Assembly: GCA_937922785.1 (NCBI GenBank)
Contig: CALAJQ010000019.1
Location: 1 to 64,000, forward strand
DNA length: 64,000 nt
Direction: 5' to 3'
Source of the DNA: an uncultured Acidimicrobiales bacterium
Lineage (GTDB): Bacteria; Actinomycetota; Acidimicrobiia; Acidimicrobiales; SZUA-35
The notes beneath the pieces were generated by a model. The model ran no database searches. It saw nothing but the letters and a program-made list of their open reading frames with translations, and was not told the origin of the DNA. The translations under genes were made by a program, and so were the position numbers. Positions within the stretch are counted from its first letter, which is position 1. The number at the start of each line of letters is the position of its first letter. Positions 8,934-21,527 of the stretch are shown piece by piece.

Positions 8934-10775
8934 ATGTCAGAGCCGCCCTCACGCCCGATCCCGCGGGTCCGGTTCTTGGCAGCGGCCCTTCTGACGGGGC
9001 TCTTCTTGGCTTGGGCGATCTCTGCGAACGCCGATGTCACAAGACCAAACACTGATCCGTTCCAATCACTTGATGGTCTGCCAGACCCGACACAGTCTGG
9101 TATCGAGGAGCACCTTTCATGGGCTCTTGGCGTTATCGACGGCGAGCCGGTCGACGTCGCTGAGGTTGAGGACCGTTTCGCCCAATCGTTCTTGGATCAG
9201 ATCCCAGCAGATTCCTTCGCAACTGCGACTGCACCAGTGCTTGTCGGGGCGCCCTATGAATTCCTCGGTTTCGCTATTGCTGATGGTGGCATCTTTGCCG
9301 AGGTAGCGTTGCTGGACGCCGCCGGGGTCCCTTCTATTCTCACGCTGGCGGTGGACCCAACAACACCCGACAAGCTCGCCGCCTTGGTGATTGCACCCGT
9401 GGAGCCACCTTTGGGTCCGTTGGCCTTATGGGAATTCAGTCTGCACGTGGCTGCGGGATTGACTTTGCTAGCTACCGCAGCTGCATTGTGGTTCTCTGGT
9501 CGGGCCCGATCCAGTGCCGTGGTCGCCCTTGCCGGGGGTCTCTGGCTAGGTCAGTTGCTCGAACTGGCACAGGGTTCGATCCTGTACTCAGTCGGTCTGA
9601 TTGCAGGACCGGTAGCTGCCGGCGTACTAGCTCTTGCTGTGGTTTCGGGGCCCGATGGCCGGGTCGCTGGCCGACTCAACTGGCTGGCAGCAGGCTTCGT
9701 CAGTGCGGCCGTTTTCAGTTCGCTGTTGGTGTTGACCGCGGTGGACACGTCAGTCTTGACCTTGCCTGATCAATTTCTTGGCTTTGCTCCCGATCGCTCC
9801 AGAGCAAACGCCTTTGCGCGTGCCTCAGGATGGGTTGTGTCTGCAGCTGCTGCGACGGTAGCGGTGGCGGTCCTGGTGAGGCAGTTCCGCGCTGATTGGA
9901 CGCGTGATCGAGGGCTGGTGGCGGCCACTCTTGGCGGCACCAGCGCCGCGGTTTTGGTTGCGATTCCGGCTGTGTCAGCCGGGTATGACCCTGGCGCTTT
10001 TGACTTCTCACAGTCTTCTCTGTTCTCCATTGCGGCGATTGTCGCTGGGTTGGGACTGGCCGGTTCGGCGCTTTGGGATCGCTATGACCTGGGGGAGGTT
10101 GCTGAAGAACTGGCAGCAGAAAACCAGGAGCTACACGGCGAACTGGCGGCTCAGCTTCTTGAGGTGCAGGCTTCCCGGGCTCGCATTGTCACCGCAGGCG
10201 AAGCGGCCCGTCGCCAGATCGAGCGTGACTTACATGACGGTGCCCAACAGCGGTTGCTGGCAGTAGTCCTGGCTCTAAGAGTGGGCCGGGATCGTTTCGC
10301 CAAAGAAGATCCAGAACTCAAGTCCTACTTCGACAGCGTGGCTGATGACCTTGGAATTGCAGTCGCCGAACTTAGAGAGCTGGCCAGGGGATTACATCCC
10401 GCCATTCTCGACGAAGGTATAGCCGCAGCCGCTGAGTCGCTGGCCGAGTCATCGTCGATTCCAGTAACTGTCACGGCGTCAAAGGTTGATCGATGCGCCA
10501 TTGGCGTGGAACAGACTGCCTACTTTGTGATTAGTGAAGCACTCACCAACGCAGTTAGACATTCGAATGCAAGCCACATTGCGGTCGATCTTGAGACCGC
10601 TCGCAATTCTCTTTCGATTGTGATCTCCGATGACGGCTCGGGCGGCGCCGCCCTGCGAGATGGGTCCGGCCTTCAAGGCTTAGAAGACCGGACATTGGCT
10701 TTGGGTGGCACCTGGTCGCTGTCGAGCCCGCCCGGCAAGGGCACAGCGATCAAGGTGACGATTCCATGCGAATAA
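8934..10775 (+). CDS. NarL-class sensor histidine kinase with exported sensor domain
   Basis: Membrane sensor kinase of about 613 residues. A signal-anchor helix (about 13-32) precedes an extracytoplasmic region (about 55-155) with the same pattern as residues 58-160 of the divergent lipoprotein (HLSWALGVIDG and EVEDRFAQSFLDQIPA). Six or so further transmembrane helices follow. The cytoplasmic part has a HisKA_3 domain (ERDLHDGAQQRL, His434) and a HATPase (NAVRHSNASH; DDGSGG; GSGLQGLEDR). The ATG at 8934 has a GAGAAG ribosome site nine bases upstream; an ATG at 8925 is possible. It overlaps the response regulator gene by 10 bp. Confidence 0.88.
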   Translation: MSEPPSRPIPRVRFLAAALLTGLFLAWAISANADVTRPNTDPFQSLDGLPDPTQSGIEEHLSWALGVIDGEPVDVAEVEDRFAQSFLDQIPADSFATATAPVLVGAPYEFLGFAIADGGIFAEVALLDAAGVPSILTLAVDPTTPDKLAALVIAPVEPPLGPLALWEFSLHVAAGLTLLATAAALWFSGRARSSAVVALAGGLWLGQLLELAQGSILYSVGLIAGPVAAGVLALAVVSGPDGRVAGRLNWLAAGFVSAAVFSSLLVLTAVDTSVLTLPDQFLGFAPDRSRANAFARASGWVVSAAAATVAVAVLVRQFRADWTRDRGLVAATLGGTSAAVLVAIPAVSAGYDPGAFDFSQSSLFSIAAIVAGLGLAGSALWDRYDLGEVAEELAAENQELHGELAAQLLEVQASRARIVTAGEAARRQIERDLHDGAQQRLLAVVLALRVGRDRFAKEDPELKSYFDSVADDLGIAVAELRELARGLHPAILDEGIAAAAESLAESSSIPVTVTASKVDRCAIGVEQTAYFVISEALTNAVRHSNASHIAVDLETARNSLSIVISDDGSGGAALRDGSGLQGLEDRTLALGGTWSLSSPPGKGTAIKVTIPCE

Positions 10776-11419
10776 TCGTTGTCGATGATTCGGTGTTGCT
10801 ACGTGAGGGCATCGCCAGCCTGCTGGAGCGGGCCGGACATGACGTTGTCGCCCAACTTGGAGACGCTACCGATTTGGCCTCAGTAGTTGATCAACACGAG
10901 CCTGAGCTAGTGGTGCTGGATATCCGCATGCCGCCGACTCATACAACGGAGGGTCTTGAGGCCGCCGTTGCCTTGAGAGCGTCGCGGTCTGACGTCGCGG
11001 TGATGTTGTTAAGCCAGCACATCGAAACCCGCTACGCCTTGGATCTGATTGCCGATGGTGCGTCGGGTGTTGGGTACCTTCTGAAGGACAGGGTGGCCGA
11101 CGTCGAGGACTTCCTTGGCTCGTTGGATCGAGTGGCGGCCGGGGACACGGCGATTGACCCCCAAGTTGTGACCAAACTCGTCGGGAGGGAAAGGCGAAAC
11201 AATCCGCTGGATCGTCTTACTGACAGGGAGCGGGAGGTGTTGTCGTTAATGGCCGAAGGTCACTCGAACGGATCACTTGCCGAGACTTTGGTGCTAAATC
11301 AGCGGACAATCGAGACCCATGTGAGCAACATCTTTTCAAAGCTCGACCTTCCGCCGGAGCTAGAGGTTCATCGACGAGTCCAGGCCGTGCTCACTTACCT
11401 CACGAACGTTGCTTCCTAG
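10766..11419 (+). CDS. NarL/LuxR-family response regulator
   Basis: A 217-residue partner of the upstream kinase. The receiver domain has the acidic pair Asp7/Asp8, phosphoacceptor Asp52 (VVLDIRMPP) and Lys107 (LLKDR). The C-terminal LuxR-type helix-turn-helix spans about 150-195 (LTDREREVLSLMAEG; RTIETHVSNIFSKL). The 10-bp overlap implies coupled translation. A likely target is the divergent promoter region at 8825-8933 (inference from position). It ends 4 bp into the convergent peptidase-like gene. Confidence 0.93.
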   Translation: MRIIVVDDSVLLREGIASLLERAGHDVVAQLGDATDLASVVDQHEPELVVLDIRMPPTHTTEGLEAAVALRASRSDVAVMLLSQHIETRYALDLIADGASGVGYLLKDRVADVEDFLGSLDRVAAGDTAIDPQVVTKLVGRERRNNPLDRLTDREREVLSLMAEGHSNGSLAETLVLNQRTIETHVSNIFSKLDLPPELEVHRRVQAVLTYLTNVAS

Positions 11420-12186
11420 TTATTGGCAAGAGTTGCTATCAGCTCTAGCTGCTCGCTGTTTGGGGCCGGTCCTAGCTTTGACCGGTAGGACCCCGTGCCA
11501 ACCTGCCACGCAGCAAATCCCTCGGCGAAGTCGCCGGCACCGCTGTGAAAGTCGCTAACGCCGCCGGGGGCGGGCCACCAGTCGGCATCAGGAAAACCGC
11601 GCAGCTCCAACCAAGCCCGCCTCTCGGCACCGTTGTTAAGCGTTACGTCCACGGCGTGGCCAAGCTCATGGGCGATCACGTGGGCGAGAAGCTTCTCCGT
11701 CATCGAGTCCCGAACGTAGACCTCGATGCGCTTTTCGTTGGTATAGGTGTATCCAAGCACGCCCGAGCGTGATGGTTTGAATTCAATCGTCCAGCCCGGC
11801 AATGCGGTCCGCCATGGGTATGAGATCTGAGCCAGAGCGGCTTCGCCACGTTGCTCATGATCCAATTTCAGCGTGGTTCCGGGCGCTGGCTCGTTAGTAG
11901 TTGGGGTCGACGTCGGGGGAGGGCCTGTGGTAGTTGCGCCCGGTTCCAGCGGAGCCGAAGTAACTGCGGGAGCGTCAGTTGAGCTTGAGTTCGAGGCCGT
12001 TTTCGCGGTGCTAGATGTTGTGGTGACCTTTGGTGCAGTGGTCGAAGTGGTTGCCGCTACCGCCAGAGGCTGCACCGAAGTGCCTTCGGAGTTACTAGGA
12101 GCAAATACGTCGAGTTGACCAATGACCACAAGCGGGATCGCCAGAACACCCGCCGAAATCGCTAGTCGAAAGCCCAATACCCGCAT
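11416..12186 (-). CDS. Exported HExxH metallopeptidase-like protein
   Basis: About 256 residues with an N-terminal signal or anchor helix, a Thr/Ser/Ala-rich linker (about 35-105) and a compact domain containing HVIAHELGHAVDV, a HExxH zinc motif at about 173-177. A Glu in DFAEGFAAW may be the third metal ligand. This pattern fits gluzincin-like peptidases or wall-lytic accessory proteins; no named family was recognised. The ATG at 12186 was chosen, though a TTG seven codons upstream is in frame. The 3' end overlaps the response regulator gene by 4 bp, convergently. Confidence 0.7.
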   Translation of the reverse strand: MRVLGFRLAISAGVLAIPLVVIGQLDVFAPSNSEGTSVQPLAVAATTSTTAPKVTTTSSTAKTASNSSSTDAPAVTSAPLEPGATTTGPPPTSTPTTNEPAPGTTLKLDHEQRGEAALAQISYPWRTALPGWTIEFKPSRSGVLGYTYTNEKRIEVYVRDSMTEKLLAHVIAHELGHAVDVTLNNGAERRAWLELRGFPDADWWPAPGGVSDFHSGAGDFAEGFAAWQVGTGSYRSKLGPAPNSEQLELIATLANN

Positions 12187-12311
12187 CGGCACCAACTTAA
12201 GTAACAAATGACCGCTGGGCCAAGGGTGATCTTCCTATAAAGCCCTCCTTTAGTGGGCCTATCGGCTCCCTAAGAGGATCGGCAGGGTGCCTTGACATAA
12301 GTCACAAGAGA

Positions 12312-12338
12312 AAAGTTGATAATAGGGCACTCAACTTT
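12312..12338. promoter_or_regulatory. HAIR-like HspR operator upstream of dnaK
   Basis: AAAGTTGA-N11-TCAACTTT is a perfect inverted repeat about 90 bp upstream of dnaK. Its TTGA and TCAA cores are 11 bp apart, the same spacing as in the HAIR consensus CTTGAGT-N7-ACTCAAG, and the right half reads ACTCAAC. A TTGACA hexamer at 12292 and GATAAT at 12318 are possible promoter elements, though their spacing is long. An HspR gene lies in the same operon. Confidence 0.6.
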
Positions 12339-12427
12339 GTACACTTGTCAAAAGTAAAGCTCCAAAAGCTTAGAAAACCAGCTCTAATAGCGAAAAAGCT
12401 AATAGCGAAAAGAAGGAAAACACAAAC

Positions 12428-14263
12428 ATGGCAAAGGCCGTAGGCATCGATCTTGGTACTACCAACTCAGTCGTTGCAGTCCTAGAAGCAGGCGATCCAG
12501 TCGTTATCCCTAACGCCGAAGGCGCGCGAACCACTCCATCTGTGGTTGCGTTTAACAAAGAAGGCGAAGTCCTAGTTGGAGAGCCTGCAAAGCGTCAGGC
12601 AATCACCAACCCAGACCGCACGATCCGTTCAGTCAAGCGCCACATGGGCACCAGCTGGAGCACAGATGACATCAGTGGAAAGAAGTACACCGCTCAGGAA
12701 ATCAGCGCCCGAACTCTCCAGAAGCTCAAGCGCGATGCTGAGGCCTACTTAGGTGACACTGTTACTCAAGCTGTAATCACCGTGCCCGCTTACTTCGACG
12801 ACGCTCAGCGAACCGCAACTAAAGAGGCTGGCCAAATTGCCGGTCTTGAGGTTCTTCGAATCATCAACGAACCAACAGCTGCTGCGCTTGCATATGGGCT
12901 CGAGTCTGAGACCGAAGACCAGACCATCTTGGTGTTCGACCTCGGTGGCGGAACCTTCGACGTTTCGGTTCTGGAAATCGGTGACGGTGTGTTCGAAGTA
13001 AAGAGCACCTCCGGCGACACCGAACTTGGTGGCGACGACTGGGACGAAGCAGTTATCAGCTGGATGGTTACCGAATTCAAGAACGCTCACGGCGTAGACC
13101 TCGGGGTAGACAAGATGGCCGCCCAGCGCCTCAAGGAAGCAGCAGAAAAGGCCAAGATTGAGCTCAGCTCCACGCAGCAGACATCAATCAACCTTCCGTT
13201 CGTAACTGCAACCGCAAACGGTCCACTTCACCTCGAGCTAGACCTCACACGAGCCAAATTCCAGGAGATTACCTCTGACCTGCTTCAGCGAGTCCGCAAG
13301 CCCTTCGAGGCTGCCATCAAAGATGCCGGTTTGAAGATGGCTGACATCGACCATGTTGTAATGGTTGGTGGCTCCACTCGTATGCCTGCAGTTTCTGAAC
13401 TGGTCGAGTCAATGACCGGCAAGGAAGCCAACAAGGGCGTTAACCCAGACGAAGTTGTTGCAGTAGGCGCAGCTGTTCAGGCTGGCGTACTTAAGGGCGA
13501 CGTTAAGGACATTCTCCTTCTCGACGTCACTCCATTGAGCCTCGGCATTGAGACCAAGGGCCAGGTTTTCCACAAGCTCATCGAGCGCAACACGACCATC
13601 CCAACTAACTCTTCTGAGGTCTTTACAACCGCTGCTGACAACCAGCCTTCGGTAGAGATCCACGTACTTCAGGGCGAGCGGGAAATGGCCAACTACAACA
13701 AGACGTTGGGCAAGTTCCAGCTTGTCGATCTGCCGCCTGCCCCACAGGGCATTCCACAGATCGAGGTCAACTTCGACATCGACGCCAACGGCATCGTTCA
13801 CGTATCAGCCAAGGACCGTTCCACTGGCAAAGAGCAGTCGATCACTATCACCGGACAGTCATCGCTAGACAAAGACGAGATTGACCAGATGGTAAAGGAC
13901 GCCGAGGCTCACGCTGAAGAAGACGCAAAGCGTCGGGAAGAGGCCGAGATCCGTAACTCAGCTGACAGCTTGGCTCACCAGGCCGAGAAGATGCTGAAGG
14001 ACAACGGTGACAAGATTGACGCCGACGCAACTTCAGATCTTGAAGAGAAGATCGCAGCTGTCAGAACCGCTTCTGCCGGTGATGACATTGAAGCCATCAA
14101 GGATTCAGTAGAAGCCTTGAGCTCTGCCTCACAAGCAGTGGGTGCCAAGCTTTATGAGCAGGCTGGCGCCGAAGCCGAAGGTGGGGCCCCCGCCGCAGAT
14201 GACATCGACGATGACGAAGTAGTCGACGCCGAAATCATCGAAGATGAGGATGATTCAGAGTGA
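12428..14263 (+). CDS. dnaK: Molecular chaperone DnaK (Hsp70)
   Basis: ATP-dependent Hsp70 chaperone, 611 residues. It opens with the phosphate-binding motif [15 protein letters not shown] and carries [25 protein letters not shown]-type ([19 protein letters not shown]) and [10 protein letters not shown] signatures. The substrate-binding domain follows residue 380, and the C-terminus is acidic ([16 protein letters not shown]). It leads a five-gene chaperone operon behind a HAIR-like site and overlaps grpE by 4 bp. Confidence 0.99.
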   Translation: MAKAVGIDLGTTNSVVAVLEAGDPVVIPNAEGARTTPSVVAFNKEGEVLVGEPAKRQAITNPDRTIRSVKRHMGTSWSTDDISGKKYTAQEISARTLQKLKRDAEAYLGDTVTQAVITVPAYFDDAQRTATKEAGQIAGLEVLRIINEPTAAALAYGLESETEDQTILVFDLGGGTFDVSVLEIGDGVFEVKSTSGDTELGGDDWDEAVISWMVTEFKNAHGVDLGVDKMAAQRLKEAAEKAKIELSSTQQTSINLPFVTATANGPLHLELDLTRAKFQEITSDLLQRVRKPFEAAIKDAGLKMADIDHVVMVGGSTRMPAVSELVESMTGKEANKGVNPDEVVAVGAAVQAGVLKGDVKDILLLDVTPLSLGIETKGQVFHKLIERNTTIPTNSSEVFTTAADNQPSVEIHVLQGEREMANYNKTLGKFQLVDLPPAPQGIPQIEVNFDIDANGIVHVSAKDRSTGKEQSITITGQSSLDKDEIDQMVKDAEAHAEEDAKRREEAEIRNSADSLAHQAEKMLKDNGDKIDADATSDLEEKIAAVRTASAGDDIEAIKDSVEALSSASQAVGAKLYEQAGAEAEGGAPAADDIDDDEVVDAEIIEDEDDSE

Positions 14264-14865
14264 CCTCAGGCGGAACTGATGGCCCAGAAGTGCCAGACGG
14301 TCCCGACGTGCCCGAGGGTGAACCCTTCGCCGAGCCGGGCGAACCTGACCCAGTGAGTGAGCAAGAGCTCATTGACGAGTTAGAGGCCCAGTTCGAAGGC
14401 TCGCCAACCAGCGCCGACTTGTCGGTGGAAGACCTGGTTGCCGGCCTCGAGCAGGTAACTGTGGAGCGTGACCAGTATCTGGATTCGCTACGCCGTCTAC
14501 AAGCTGAGTTTGAGAACTACCGCAAGGCCGTTGCCAAGCGGGAAGTCGAAGCTAGAGAGCGAGCCAACGAAGGACTCATACGAGAAATCCTTCCAGTGCT
14601 CGACGCTTGTGACGGAGCAATTTCAAATGGAGCAACCGATGTAGCGCCAATCCACAAGGCGCTTCTCGATTCGCTAACAAAACAAGGCTTGGAGCGGCTA
14701 GACCCCGCAGATGAGCCGTTCGATCCAGACCGTGACGAGGCCGTCATGCATGAGCCAGCTGAAGATGGGGATGATTCCGGACCCATTGTTGCTGAGGTAT
14801 TGCGTGCTGGTTATAGCTGGAAAGGACGTGTAGTCCGCCCAGTCATGGTCAAGGTTCGCGGCTAG
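14260..14865 (+). CDS. grpE: Nucleotide exchange factor GrpE
   Basis: A 201-residue exchange factor for DnaK. An acidic, Pro-rich N-terminus is followed by a coiled coil ([19 protein letters not shown], around residues 80-100), and the C-terminal beta domain ends [20 protein letters not shown]. The GTG start overlaps the dnaK stop (GTGA), so the pair is translationally coupled. Confidence 0.98.
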   Translation: MTSGGTDGPEVPDGPDVPEGEPFAEPGEPDPVSEQELIDELEAQFEGSPTSADLSVEDLVAGLEQVTVERDQYLDSLRRLQAEFENYRKAVAKREVEARERANEGLIREILPVLDACDGAISNGATDVAPIHKALLDSLTKQGLERLDPADEPFDPDRDEAVMHEPAEDGDDSGPIVAEVLRAGYSWKGRVVRPVMVKVRG

Positions 14866-14885
14866 AAATTTCGGTCAGGAGTTAG

Positions 14886-16058
14886 ATGTCATCACAAGAT
14901 TGGCTTGAAAAAGACTTTTATAAAGTGCTTGGGGTTCCCAAGGACGCCACGGAGTCTGAAATAACAAAGGCCTATCGGAAGCTGGCACGCAAGTACCACC
15001 CCGACGCAAACCCCGGCGACGAGACGGCAGAGAAGAAGTTCAAAGAACTCTCTGGCGCCTACGACGTTGTTGGCAACGAAACCAAACGCGCCGAGTACGA
15101 CCAGATTCGTAAGATGGGTCCACTCGGCGGGTTTGGCGGTCGGGGTGCGCCAGGAGGCTTCAGCGGCGGAGGAACGGGCCACAACTTTGATGTTGGTGAC
15201 TTGTCGGATCTGTTCGGCATGTTCAACCAAGGCGGAGCTGGCGGTGCAAGTCGGGCGCCAACTCCAGTGCGAGGCGAAGACCTCAAGGCCGATCTAACCA
15301 TCAGCTTCGATGACGCCATCCACGGCGTTGAGACCTCAGTGCACCTCACTTCCGATGCCCCTTGTTCAAAGTGCAAGGGTTCCGGAGCAAAACCGGGCAC
15401 AAGCCCAAGCGTTTGCTCCGGTTGCAACGGACGAGGCGTCAACGACGCAAACCAGGGCTTCTTCTCGCTTAGCCAGCCGTGCAACAAATGCGGCGGCAGA
15501 GGCCGAGTTGTTACCGAGTCTTGTACAAGCTGTCGCGGTCAAGGTATCGAGCGACGCCCCCGCAAGATCAAGGTGCGAGTTCCGGCCGGAGTAAAGAGCG
15601 GTCAGAAGATCAAGCTCAAAGGTCGCGGCGCCCCTGGGCGCGACGGTGGCTCAACCGGAGATCTCGTTGTGAAGTTGACCGTCGGCGATCATGAACTGTT
15701 TGGTCGCAAAGGCAACAACCTCACGATCAAGGTCCCAATCACGTTCACCGAAGCTGCTTTGGGTTCCAAGGTGACAGTGCCCACGCTTGAAGGCGACACG
15801 GTCACGTTACGGATTCCCGAAGGGACCCCAACCGGACAAACGTTCCGGGTAAAGGGACGTGGAATTGAAACCAAGTCCAAGCAGGGCGACCTGTTAGTAA
15901 CAGTTGAGGTTGCGGTGCCTTCAAAGGTTGATCCTGCTCAGCGAGAGGTGATTGAGAAGCTTTCTCGTGTAGCCACCGCAAATCCGAGAGCCCACTTTGA
16001 CATTCCCGACGATCCCGAAAACGCAGACCAATCAGAGAGCGAGGCCGATGAAACATGA
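14886..16058 (+). CDS. dnaJ: Chaperone DnaJ (type I Hsp40)
   Basis: Full-length type I DnaJ of 390 residues. The J domain holds the HPD triad (38-40) that stimulates DnaK ATPase. A Gly-rich region runs from about 80 to 115. The zinc domain has four CxxCxGxG motifs (CSKCKGSG, CSGCNGRG, CNKCGGRG, CTSCRGQG). The substrate-binding beta domains follow. A CAGGAG ribosome site sits just upstream. It overlaps hspR by 4 bp. Confidence 0.98.
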   Translation: MSSQDWLEKDFYKVLGVPKDATESEITKAYRKLARKYHPDANPGDETAEKKFKELSGAYDVVGNETKRAEYDQIRKMGPLGGFGGRGAPGGFSGGGTGHNFDVGDLSDLFGMFNQGGAGGASRAPTPVRGEDLKADLTISFDDAIHGVETSVHLTSDAPCSKCKGSGAKPGTSPSVCSGCNGRGVNDANQGFFSLSQPCNKCGGRGRVVTESCTSCRGQGIERRPRKIKVRVPAGVKSGQKIKLKGRGAPGRDGGSTGDLVVKLTVGDHELFGRKGNNLTIKVPITFTEAALGSKVTVPTLEGDTVTLRIPEGTPTGQTFRVKGRGIETKSKQGDLLVTVEVAVPSKVDPAQREVIEKLSRVATANPRAHFDIPDDPENADQSESEADET

Positions 16059-16429
16059 TGAACGAAAGCAGAGCTGTCTACGTGATCTCTGTGGCAGCCG
16101 AACTGACCGGAGTGCATCCGCAGACGCTTCGTATCTATGAACGTAAGGGTCTGGTCACGCCAGCTCGGACTGGTGGCGGTAGTCGTCGCTACTCCGAGGC
16201 TGATATCAATCGGCTGCGCCGCATTCAGGACTTAACCGAGACGGGCCTTAACTTGGCCGGCGTTCAAAAGGTTATGGCCTTAGAAGCCGAAGTAGCCCGA
16301 TTGAAACGTCAGATCGCAGACATCGAACGAGCCCGCGAAGTTGCAGTCGCTCAGACCCATTCCCAGTACCGAAGAGATCTTGTCCCACTATCGCAAAAAG
16401 TAGCCGTCTACCAAAAACGCAAAAGCTAG
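16055..16429 (+). CDS. hspR: Heat-shock repressor HspR (MerR family)
   Basis: A 124-residue MerR-type regulator. The winged helix-turn-helix occupies the first 75 residues (VAAELTGVHPQTLRIYERKG; GGGSRRYSEADINRLRRI). A coiled coil (EVARLKRQIADIERAREVA) completes it. HspR represses chaperone operons at HAIR sites with DnaK as co-repressor, as shown in Streptomyces and mycobacteria. Its place between dnaJ and clpB and the HAIR-like repeat ahead of dnaK fit this loop. Two adjacent Met codons make the start 16055 or 16058. Confidence 0.93.
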   Translation: MMNESRAVYVISVAAELTGVHPQTLRIYERKGLVTPARTGGGSRRYSEADINRLRRIQDLTETGLNLAGVQKVMALEAEVARLKRQIADIERAREVAVAQTHSQYRRDLVPLSQKVAVYQKRKS

Positions 16430-16444
16430 ACACAGGAGTGCGCC

Positions 16445-18961
16445 ATGGCCACACTTGACCCCAACCGCTGGACTATCAAGACCCAAGAGGCAATAACTGC
16501 CTCCATCGACCGGGCTCGTACAGAGTCCAACCCCGAAGTCACCCCAGATCACATTCTCAATGCGCTGCTCAGCCAGCCTGAAGGCGTGGTCCTACCAATA
16601 CTCACCAAGATTGGCCGCCAGCCGACTCAGCTTCGAAACGACACTGAGAAGGCCATTGCATCTTTGGCCAAGGCATACGGATCCGACCCGAAATTCTCGC
16701 GCCAGACCAATCGGGTTATGGCCGACGCAGACTCGGTTCGTAGTGAGCTGGGTGATGATTACCTCAGCACTGAACATCTTCTGCTGGCACTAGCTAATCC
16801 CGATCCTGGTGGTGCTACCGCCAAGCGGATCGATACCACTCGGGCCGAACTGCTGGTTGCCCTTGAAGAGGTGCGGGGCTCGCACCGAGTTACAAGTCAG
16901 AACCCAGAGGACACCTACGGGGCACTTGAAAAGTACGGCCGCGATCTAACCGCAGATGCGAGATCGGGAAAGCTTGATCCTGTCATTGGTCGTAACGAAG
17001 AGATCCGGCGCGTCATCCAGGTTCTTAGCCGTCGCACAAAGAACAACCCGGTGCTCATCGGCGAGCCTGGGGTTGGCAAAACTGCAATCGTTGAAGGCCT
17101 GGCCCAACGAGTTGTTGAAGGTGACGTTCCCGAAAGCCTGCGCAATCGCCGAGTGATTTCGCTTGACGTTTCAGCGATGTTGGCCGGAGCCAAGTTCCGT
17201 GGCGAGTTCGAAGAGAGGCTTAAGGCCGTACTCAAGGAGATCACAGACGCCGACGGCGAGGTGATTACCTTCATCGACGAGATGCACACCGTCGTAGGAA
17301 CTGGCGCCGGCGGCGACTCCGCCATGGACGCCTCCAACATGTTGAAACCGATGCTGGCCCGAGGCGAGCTGCGAATGGTTGGCGCGACAACACTGGACGA
17401 GTTCCGCAAGTACATAGAAAAAGACGCTGCCTTAGAGCGCCGCTTCCAACAGGTGTTTGTAGGTGAGCCAACGGTTGAAGACTCGATCGGAATCTTGCGC
17501 GGGCTTAAAGAGCGCTATGAGATCCATCACGGAGTACGCATTCAAGACGCTGCGCTAATCGCTGCGGCAATGCTTAGCGACCGGTACCTCACGGGCCGTT
17601 TCCTACCTGACAAAGCAATCGACCTCATGGACGAGGCAGCAGCAAAGCTTCGTATCGAAATCGACTCGTTGCCCGCTGAAATAGATCAGGTAGAACGACG
17701 GACCCGACAGCTCGAAATGGAACAAGTTGCGCTTGGCAAAGAAACTGACGCAGCATCTGCAGCACGGTTGGTAGAGCTTGAGGGCGAACTTGCTGACCTT
17801 AACGAGCAAGCCAATGCGATGAAGGCTCATTGGCAAAACGAGAAGGATGCGATTAGCCGAATCCAGGTGTTGAAGGAAACGCGAGAAGGTCTCAGTCGTG
17901 ATCTGGAACGCGAGACTGATCTAGAACTGGCGGCCGAGATTCGTTACGGGCGCTTGCCCGAAGTTGAGCGACAGATCACCGAAGCCACTGATGCGCTAGG
18001 AGCGTTACAAAGCGACAAAACAATGCTCAAGGAAGAGGTTGATTCTGAAGACGTTGCCGAAGTGGTCGCAAGATGGACTGGGGTTCCCCTATCGCGTTTG
18101 CTAGAAGGCGAGTCCCAGAAGCTGTTGCGCTTGGAAGAGGAGCTGCATCAGCGAGTGATCGGCCAAAACGACGCCGTTGCGTCGGTGTCAGCAGCGATTC
18201 GACGAAGCCGGGCGGGGCTATCAGATCCTGACAAGCCAATCGGATCATTCCTATTCCTAGGTCCTACCGGTGTTGGTAAGACTGAGCTTGCCCGGTCCCT
18301 TGCAGACTTCTTGTTCGACGACGAGAGAGCGATGACTCGAATCGACATGAGCGAGTACATGGAGAAGCACTCGGTGTCGCGCCTTATTGGTGCTCCTCCG
18401 GGTTATGTCGGTTATGACCAAGGTGGTCAACTAACCGAAGCCGTTCGCCGCCGACCCTATGCGGTTGTCCTATTGGATGAGGTTGAGAAGGCACATCCGG
18501 ATGTCTTTAACGTGCTGCTCCAGCTGATGGATGATGGTCGCTTGACCGATGGACAGGGTCGAACGGTTGACTTCACGAACGTGGTGCTCATCATGACCTC
18601 AAACTTGCCCGGAGATCCCAAAGAATTCTTCCGGCCCGAGTTCATCAACCGAGTGGATGACATCGTTCGCTTCGCCGAGCTGACCATGGCTGACCTTACG
18701 AACATCGTGGATATCCAGCTGAACAACCTGGAGAGCCGCTTGGCCGACAAACGGCTGACGCTTGATGTATCCGATGAAGCCAAGTCAAAGCTGGCCTCAA
18801 TTGGCTACGACCCAGCATTCGGTGCAAGACCGTTGAAGCGAGTCATCCAGAATGAAGTTGCGAACAGGGTTGCAAACGCAATCCTCGCTGGTGATTTGGT
18901 CGAAGGCGGAAAGGTACACGTTGGTGTCGTCGAAGACGAACTTGTGGTTGAGGCCCGATAG
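16445..18961 (+). CDS. clpB: Disaggregase ClpB (Hsp100)
   Basis: A hexameric AAA+ disaggregase of 838 residues that works with DnaK. The Clp N domain covers about 1-145. AAA1 has Walker A GEPGVGKT near 206 and [14 protein letters not shown] coiled-coil middle domain spans about 400-520, and AAA2 has GPTGVGKT near 606 and [11 protein letters not shown]. The segment after the second-domain sensor ([22 protein letters not shown]) is several residues shorter than usual. A CAGGAG ribosome site precedes the ATG. The HspR-linked position is like that of other actinobacterial heat-shock genes. Confidence 0.98.
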   Translation: MATLDPNRWTIKTQEAITASIDRARTESNPEVTPDHILNALLSQPEGVVLPILTKIGRQPTQLRNDTEKAIASLAKAYGSDPKFSRQTNRVMADADSVRSELGDDYLSTEHLLLALANPDPGGATAKRIDTTRAELLVALEEVRGSHRVTSQNPEDTYGALEKYGRDLTADARSGKLDPVIGRNEEIRRVIQVLSRRTKNNPVLIGEPGVGKTAIVEGLAQRVVEGDVPESLRNRRVISLDVSAMLAGAKFRGEFEERLKAVLKEITDADGEVITFIDEMHTVVGTGAGGDSAMDASNMLKPMLARGELRMVGATTLDEFRKYIEKDAALERRFQQVFVGEPTVEDSIGILRGLKERYEIHHGVRIQDAALIAAAMLSDRYLTGRFLPDKAIDLMDEAAAKLRIEIDSLPAEIDQVERRTRQLEMEQVALGKETDAASAARLVELEGELADLNEQANAMKAHWQNEKDAISRIQVLKETREGLSRDLERETDLELAAEIRYGRLPEVERQITEATDALGALQSDKTMLKEEVDSEDVAEVVARWTGVPLSRLLEGESQKLLRLEEELHQRVIGQNDAVASVSAAIRRSRAGLSDPDKPIGSFLFLGPTGVGKTELARSLADFLFDDERAMTRIDMSEYMEKHSVSRLIGAPPGYVGYDQGGQLTEAVRRRPYAVVLLDEVEKAHPDVFNVLLQLMDDGRLTDGQGRTVDFTNVVLIMTSNLPGDPKEFFRPEFINRVDDIVRFAELTMADLTNIVDIQLNNLESRLADKRLTLDVSDEAKSKLASIGYDPAFGARPLKRVIQNEVANRVANAILAGDLVEGGKVHVGVVEDELVVEAR

Positions 18962-18971
18962 CCTCACCTAA

Positions 18972-21424
<2,453 letters not shown>

Positions 21425-21527
21425 CGAGTCATCCTGTACGGTGAGAGTGGACAGAGTTCAGTGGATATTTCATCGACGGAAACTTGGTCTGGCTTAACCT
21501 TTTGCCGACTCGAAGTTGGGAGTTACT

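Noticed and set aside
8825-9052. Extension of the serine hydrolase to a start at 9052
   Set aside because: The added residues show no domain, would overlap the divergent kinase gene, and precede a clear signal peptide.
13409-13801. Antisense open frame within dnaK
   Set aside because: A shadow of the conserved dnaK coding sequence; no ribosome site or recognisable domain.
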